From NCBI GenBank assembly GCA_021399435.1, contig JAJTUP010000048.1, forward strand, positions 186,001 through 250,000: a stretch of DNA of 64,000 bases, written 5' to 3'. The position numbers and the translations under genes were made by a program. Each line of letters opens with the position of its first letter. The stretch's first letter is position 1. This DNA comes from Diaporthe sp. PMI_573. Its lineage: Eukaryota > Ascomycota > Sordariomycetes > Diaporthales > Diaporthaceae. Below the pieces are notes generated by a model, which was not told where the DNA came from, ran no database searches, and was given only the letters and a program-made list of their open reading frames with translations. Below are positions 58,161 through 64,000 of the stretch, piece after piece.

Positions 58161-59719
58161 ACGCTTAAATTGCAACCACCACCTACTTACTATGCATCTG
58201 CTGAAATGCCCCTGCAGGCAGTACTGGTAGCCACGGACATAACTTAAAGGAGGACAAGACATAAGAAGACATTAATTTTTGGTAGATATAAATCTGTTGA
58301 TCCTATACATCCGACAGTTCTTCCTATCCGACATATGTGATGTCTCTCGTGAATCAGTCTCTTGTATGGAGTTGAATATGCCTATTGTAGTTGATTTTGC
58401 GTCTGTTCTCAGAGTATTGGATTTAAACTAGACTTGTCTCATTGGCGCCGCAAAGAATTTAGCCTACATCATTTGGTTATGTGAATGTCATTTATTTGTG
58501 TTTCGCTGGATTTTGTTTTTGTGCTTCTCTCTTTAATACCGACACAGCAAGGTGAAAGCCGGACCTCGTGGATCACCCATGGAATATCCATGGATGTTAG
58601 GTTTGCTTCTCAATATCCGTTCTATGGTCCACAGACTACCCACAAAACAGGGTAAAGACTTAGCCGCTTCGGCGGTACTGTGCCATCTCACTGACAATTT
58701 ATGTGAGATATTGACTCATTGATAAGTTCAAGATTTTAAGTTGGCCCAAATCGTTGTGCTCGCAGCTCCGCGTGCCCATTTGTTGTCACCTACTGGCTCA
58801 AATATTGTCGCTTTATTCATAAATGCGTTAGCGGCACCCGTATTTCCACATTGCCTTGATGGTCAAGGACAAGTGGGTCTGCAAACCTCTTGCATACAAC
58901 CCAACGGATTTAGCAGCCGTACCTTTCCCTAGGTTCACCTTTCTGGCATTCACAGAAGAGTAGCTGGAATAGGCAGGGAATCAATTCCCGAGGAAGCATA
59001 CACGCAAACTGTCTTAGGACACAGTGATTGACTTTAGATCCTAGAAGACCCGGAGAGGATATGACTGATATTTAGCAGAGAAGACTTCGTCATGTATTTA
59101 GTGGAACGGTCATCGAAGCGTATATTTCCGGACGTGGTGGACTTTAAATCCGTCAGACATGTAACATGCATCAACTCACCACACAGTATCCACCTTTACT
59201 GGCGAAAAGCCGGCAGCGAAGAGCGAGAACTTGAAATTTTGCTATTTGACTTGTCTACGGGGCAGCGGGGATGATTGATCATCCGAAAGACCCAGTTCTT
59301 GTACCTGGTACCCACGGCTCAGGCTATCTCGGTGAATATCTGTCAGGGGCCATTGTCCCATGCCATGGGAAGGGAGCACCCCAGCCACCTTCATGTATGA
59401 GGGAACCCAGGGACGGGGTGCGAGCATAGGGAGGGAGGGACATTCTCAATTATAAAAGGAGGAAGAAGGAAGGAAGGCAACGATCAGTAGTTCTCTATCC
59501 TCTACCACACTGCTCCTACACCACTTCTACACTGTGCCTACGCTGCGTGTACCTATTCACTCTACTCGTGACCCTTCACCCTGACAATATCTGTCCTTGA
59601 CACAACGAAGTTTCACCGCGCTATCACTGGGAAAAAAGGTCTCTCTGAAAATCTCTCGCCAGCAAGGCCCAAGTCACCACATACAAGACGAGGACACGAG
59701 AGGTACGCCATCAGGCAAG
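58161..59719. other. Intergenic, no supported gene
   Basis: About 1.6 kb between two plus-strand genes. AT-rich near 58270-58520. A GGAAGAAGGAAGGAAGG run follows the TATA box near 59460. Confidence 0.5.
59451..59458 (+). promoter_or_regulatory. TATA box of PRISE-like reductase gene
   Basis: TATAAAAG about 270 bp upstream of the ATG at 59720, followed by a purine run and a pyrimidine-rich leader (CTCCTACACCACTTCTACAC). Confidence 0.45.
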
Positions 59720-61385
59720 ATGACCTCAACTCATTATCCCAGTAGCAAGGTCGCTTTTGTTACTGGCGCCAGTGGGATAACTGGAAACGCCATTATAGAG
59801 CACCTGATTCGTAAACCCGCGTCCGAATGGTAAGTCTTGGGGTTTCCACTAGTCTTAGAACAAGTGCTAAGAAATAGAAGGTCTAAGATTGTGATCACAA
59901 CAAGACGTGTTCCCAAATGGTCACTTTGGCAGGACCCTCGCATTAGGTTTATTGCTCTGGATTTCCTGAAACCTGCCGAGGAGCTCGTTGAGCAAATGAA
60001 GCTTCTGTGCTACGATGTGACACATGCTTTTTTTGCCTCCTATGTTCACGATACAGACTTTGCGAGACTGAAGGACTATAACGTGCCCTTGTTCCAAAAC
60101 TTCCTCATGGCTACCGACAAGTCTAGCAAGTCTTTGCAACGAGTTATCCTTCATACTGGTGGCAAGGTACGAGAGTGGCTTCACCCAATCTAGCCCCGCG
60201 AGGACGAGGACTGTTGAACTGACAGTATGGAACCAGAATTACGGCGTCCATCTTGGACCTGTAGAGGTTCCAGTACATGAGGGTATGGCTCGGTACGAAG
60301 ATTACGGAGAGAATTTCTACTATGCCCAAGAGGACTTCATGTTTGACTTGGCTGCCAAGCGTGGATGGCATTGGAATATCATCCGGCCCATGGGAATCAT
60401 CGGGTATACACCTGCAGGTATGTGGTGTGCGCTTTGGTCTTCCTTCAACGTTGCTTTAATCCGGTTGTCTATACCGTTTGATTACTCAGAAGAATCTGAC
60501 CTAATGGATCCAGGCAACGGAATGTCGATGTAAGCAGCCTTTAGATACACTCTTGACCCCTTTAAGAAAGCCATATGTGGCCTGGCCTCAAAGGACTTAT
60601 TACGCTGGTGGTTTGAGATAGGCCATGGCCAAACTTTGGCCCTTTATTTCCCCTATTTGTATGAAACTACTCCCTTGGTGCTCTGATAGCTGACTCTGAA
60701 TGTTGCAGTGCACTTACTGTAGCCATCTACTTCCTTACTTGTAGGGAACTTGGTGAAACGCCGATGTTCCCGGGCAACAAGTTTTTCTACAATGCCGTTG
60801 ATGATGCTTCCTATGCGCCAAGCATCGCAGATATGAGCGTGTGGGCTTCTACCCATGAGCACACCAAGAACGAAGCCTTTAATCATAACAATGGGGACTA
60901 TATCGTCTGGAAGTATTTCTGGGCGAGGCTCGGTGAGCACTTCGGGATGGAAGTCAGTTAACCGGGACAGATTTGTTGTGATAATGTGACAAAAGCTAAT
61001 TTTTGCACTCTCCCAGCTCCCGGAGGTTCCTGATTCAGCATGGATAGCAAATGGAGGAACTCAGGGATTGGAAAGTCAGATCAAGATGGTCGAATGGGCC
61101 AAAGACAAGAGACCAATCTGGGAACGAGTGGTCGCGAAGAATGGCGGTAATCCTGAGGCGTTCGACTGGGCAACATGGGATATTCTTGACTGGGGCTTAG
61201 GTGAAGGCTGGCTTGCCATAACTTCGGTCGCGAAAGCACGTAAGTTCGGATGGAAGAGATTCGATGACACGTATGATACTTGGATCGAAACTTTCCGTTC
61301 ATTCGAAAACTCCGGCGTCCTACCAATGGAAGCGCCAATCGAAAGGAAATCAACAGGCCTTCGTCCGCATCCTGGAGCACGCTAG
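59720..61385 (+). CDS. PRISE-like short-chain reductase
   Basis: NAD(P)H-dependent reductase of the PRISE type (progesterone 5-beta-reductase/iridoid synthase-like extended SDR). Exons 59720-59829, 59881-60166, 60237-60529, 60709-60952 and 61017-61385 encode 433 residues. The nucleotide-binding loop is VAFVTGASGITG. Then follow RFIALDF, THAFFASYVHDTDF, LHTGGKNYGVHLGPVEVP, the active-site type segment NFYYAQEDFMFDLAAKRGWH, WNIIRPMGIIGYTP, APSIADMSVWAS and EAFNHNNGDYIVWK. Such enzymes reduce enones or related carbonyl compounds, often in specialised metabolism. Intron 3 (60530-60708) is a family B introner-like copy; the others are ordinary (51-70 nt). It precedes the BVMO-type gene on the same strand, which may be functionally linked. 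Confidence 0.88.
60530..60708 (+). mobile_element. Introner-like intron, family B (PRISE-like gene, intron 3)
   Basis: 179 nt, phase 2. Begins GTAAGCAGCCTTTAGATAC, ends CTGACTCTGAATGTTGCAG. Retains CTCAAAGGACTTATTACGC and the following GGTTTGAGATAGGCCATGG. Confidence 0.9.
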
Positions 61386-62348
61386 CTGGTAGCATGGGAA
61401 GCTTTTACCAGGCGCTACTATCTCTCTCTGTTTGCTAGCAGCAAGTAATATAACAAACATTCTTCGGACACGTCATCAAAGAGAGTATGAGAGCAATAGA
61501 ATTTGATGAATGATACAGCTATATTATGACATCTATGGCTCGAGATGCTTTGTTTAGTGAGAGGCTTGCAGGCCTGGAAATGTTATCTTTTATCAAGTGC
61601 TTTGGGACTCAATCATATTGATTACGAATACTTATCAGGCTATAGTAAAGAGCCTACAAGGTTACGGTGAAATATATAACCCCTTATTCACACTAGCAGA
61701 AGGCTCTTTACTGTCCCTGTCAGCAGTAAAGTTAGGTATAAAATCGTCTGGTTTTGATGGCCATAGCTCTAGGCATATTTCCGAGAAATCATAAATTAAA
61801 GCCTTTGATCACATGAGTGTACGAGTGTGATTGAACCTCCCGGAGAGACACGCAAAGATTTGACGGAAGCGGTTTAGTGGGTGCGGTGGAGAAATTAGGA
61901 TGCTCTATCCATGTCGTGATCATGTTTGATACATGGAGAGAAACCCATATTGCAAATATCATTTGATAGTGAAGGTAGGCAGTAAAATTACCCAATACAA
62001 TACTCCTATCTCCGAACCGCGGCGGATGGGGATGGTGTCAGCGTGCCGAGTTTCGACGTGCTCTGACGTGATCATCGGCGATGCGGGCAACGGCGTCCCG
62101 TCTGACTTTGGCGCAACTGAAGACGCACATGTCCGGTCGACCCTCTGTAATGGCGACCCCGGCCTGATCCACCGGGTGCCTTAAATTCCTCATGTAAATT
62201 CAAGACGCTTAGGCCGGAATTAAGTTGGAACATGATCTTGGACATTGATATTTTACGTCCATCTTGAGGTCAGTCAGGCCGAGGCATACCCCAGTCAGAA
62301 TCGGCCCTACCTCGAAATACAATACTTTGACGCACGAGACCACTCATA
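61386..62348. other. Intergenic, AT-rich, with an inverted repeat
   Basis: AGTAAAGAGCCT at 61644-61655 and its exact reverse complement at 61701-61712, with a 45-nt spacer. No gene called. The right part is the promoter of the monooxygenase gene. Confidence 0.5.
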
Positions 62349-64000
62349 ATGTCTCCCATTGCGACAGCGGACGGCACGCCGTCACAAAACACCGAGCCAT
62401 TGCTTGGGAACAGCGCTCACGAGGTGAATGTCGCACTGAAACTCGCCGCGACGGGGCCTGAATATGGCTCCAGCACAACCGCATCTCTGCTGGATGGAGA
62501 GACCAAGCATCTTCAATATCCCCAATCCAGAGTGAACCTAGTCGATCGCTTTGTGGATGAGCCCCGTAAGATAAAGGTGGTCATCATCGGAGGGGGGTTG
62601 GCCGGGATTCTGGGAGGGTGCTTGTTGCCGCAGAAGGTTCCTGGTGTTGAACTTGTCATTTACGAGAAAAACCCTAACTTTGTGAGTTCAACTGGAACTG
62701 CGATTCTCTTAGCTTCCGACACGCTTCTCCTTGGGGAGTTTTCTAACAGACTCAGGGGGGCACTTGGCTAGAGAATATATATCCGGGCGTTCGCTGCGAC
62801 ATTCCATCACACGTCTACCAGTCCACATTCAGTCCAAAGACTGACTGGTCTGACGAATTCGCCCCTGGCACAGAAATCAGAGATTACTGGCAATCTGTTG
62901 CTAAGAAGTACAATGTCTACCAATACGCCAGATTTCAACATCGAGTCGAAGACGCCAGTTGGGACGCGGACACCGGTTCATGGACGTTGAAAATAACAAA
63001 CCTTGCATCCGGTTCCGTCGTACAGGATAAGGCTGACTTCGTTCTGACTTGCATCGGTAGATTCAACGCGTGGGAACTTCCAAAATACCCTGGGTTGTCA
63101 GACTTCGCTGGTGTTCTGCGACACGCGTCTCATTGGGACCGTGATTTTGACCCAACAGGGAAGGCTGTTGCTGTCATTGGCAATGGTGCAAGTGGGTAAG
63201 CAACCACTCTTTCCCTTTGCAGTTCCTCCGTCTTTCATGTTTTGGATGTTTCATATCTTGTTACTTGAGACCCGCAGCAGGTGATTAACACGTGAAAAAG
63301 TATCCAGTTGGTTGCAAATCTTCAGCGCAAGGTCGCTAGACTGGATCACTACGCCAGAAGCAAGACCTGGATCGCCGCATCTTGGGCAGGCGATGAGCGA
63401 ACACTTGAGCCCCAGCCTATCCCAGACGAAAAGAAGAAGTATCTCAAGGATCCTGAAACGTATCTCGCATTTAGGAAGAAGCTGGAGGACAAGTACTGGA
63501 GGAAATACGAGACGTTTCTGAAGGGACCTGCCAATGACAACGTGCGCCAGTTTTTCACGGAAACCATGAAGGCCCGGCTTGCCAAGAAGCCAGAGCTATT
63601 GGAAGACCTCGTGCCTGACTTTGGTCCTAACTGCCGCCGCCTCACACCAGGCCCGGGGTATTTGGAAGCTCTCCAAGAGGCCAACGTCGATTTCATACGT
63701 CAACCTATCCAAAGGTTCACCAAGACGGGTATCGAGACTGCTGATGGAAAACAAAGGGATGTTGACGCAATCTTCTGTGCAACTGGAGCTAATGGAGATA
63801 TGGTCCCTCCGTTTTCCATCCGAGCTTCCGGCCGCGATCTTTCGGTAAGCAGCTTCTGGATACAATCTTAATCCCTTCCAGAAGAAACTTCTCCCCTCTG
63901 TGTTATATGCGTTAAAGAACTTATCATACCGCTGGCCCTAAAACAGGCTATAGCAGCATTTTAACCATGTTCTCATTGGTTCTTTGATAGCTGACTCCGA
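62349..64000 (+). CDS. Baeyer-Villiger-type flavin monooxygenase, 3' end outside window
   Basis: FAD- and NADPH-dependent monooxygenase whose 3' part lies past the window edge. Exons 62349-62681, 62756-63195 and 63301-63844 are in frame for 439 codons before the last visible intron. The FAD-binding motif is KVVIIGGGLAGILGG, followed by GGTWLENIYPGVRCDIPSHV, typical of class B enzymes. The BVMO fingerprint FxGxxxHxxxW appears as FAGVLRHASHW, and the NADPH motif is VAVIGNGASGIQ. The N-terminus is a polar extension of about 70 residues, so no signal peptide. The family inserts oxygen next to a ketone or oxidises N or S atoms; substrate unknown. Intron 2 is a family A copy and intron 3 a family B copy running into the window end. 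Confidence 0.88.
63196..63300 (+). mobile_element. Introner-like intron, family A (BVMO gene, intron 2)
   Basis: 105 nt, phase 2, donor GTAAGC, branch GTGATTAACACG, acceptor AAAAAG. HSE-like core decayed (GGATGTTTCATATC). Arms weakly paired. Confidence 0.85.
63845..64000 (+). mobile_element. Introner-like intron, family B, cut by window end (BVMO gene, intron 3)
   Basis: Begins GTAAGCAGCTTCTGGATAC and reaches ATAGCTGACTCCGA, where other copies continue ATGCTGCAG. The acceptor should therefore lie about 9 nt beyond the window. Confidence 0.88.

Overview
This window is nuclear DNA of a filamentous ascomycete, most likely a Sordariomycete. Genes have several short introns (about 46-100 nt) with GT donors, CTRAY-like branch sites and YAG acceptors. 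The gene set is typical of a plant-debris or plant-associated mould: PTH11-like receptor, TRK potassium transporter, CSC1/OSCA channel, secreted cellulases and other glycoside hydrolases, S10 carboxypeptidase, Dal5-like permease. The exact genus cannot be read from the sequence. All exon models below were assembled by hand from splice signals and frame continuity; each multi-exon model sums to a whole number of codons.

Layout. 1-2.65 kb: PTH11-like receptor. 4.5-5.9 kb: kinase-like membrane protein. 5.9-8.9 kb: gene-poor, partly AT-rich, with one arm of a RIP-mutated inverted repeat whose other arm lies at 173-256. 8.9-13 kb: PLC-like phosphodiesterase and GH5 endoglucanase (both minus). 14.2-16.6 kb: steryl-glucosidase-like GH5. 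16.9-23.1 kb: secreted M6-like metalloprotease and TRK transporter (minus). 24.4-28.6 kb: secreted GH-like TIM barrel (plus) and Dal5-like permease (minus). 30-38.2 kb: GH105, GH16 and S10 carboxypeptidase (plus). 38.4-43.3 kb: CSC1-like channel and an unknown 180-residue protein (minus). 47-54 kb: MFS transporter, a DUF427 gene with an in-frame stop, a GNAT gene with a frameshift, and an MCT-like transporter. 56.7-64 kb: GH6 cellulase, PRISE-like reductase and a Baeyer-Villiger-type monooxygenase that runs off the right edge.

The outstanding feature is that many introns of unrelated genes are copies of one another. Two families of introner-like elements account for 22 introns in ten genes. 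Family A has 13 copies, six of them exactly 104 nt, including one internally deleted and one eroded copy. Family B has 9 copies of about 177-196 nt, the last cut by the window end. Every copy is an intron in the sense orientation of its host gene and I saw none between genes. One gene carries an A and two B copies within 500 bp, leaving exons of 30 and 13 nt. Another requires a 3-nt exon beside an A copy. The A copies hold an inverted repeat joining donor side to branch-point side and, in most, a sequence matching the heat-shock-element consensus. This looks like a recently or currently active intron-multiplying system.

Functionally the window mixes polysaccharide breakdown (GH5, GH6, GH16, GH105, GH-like), secreted proteolysis (M6-like, S10), transport and ion homeostasis (TRK, CSC1, Dal5-like, two MFS) and a possible small redox pair (PRISE plus BVMO) at the right edge.
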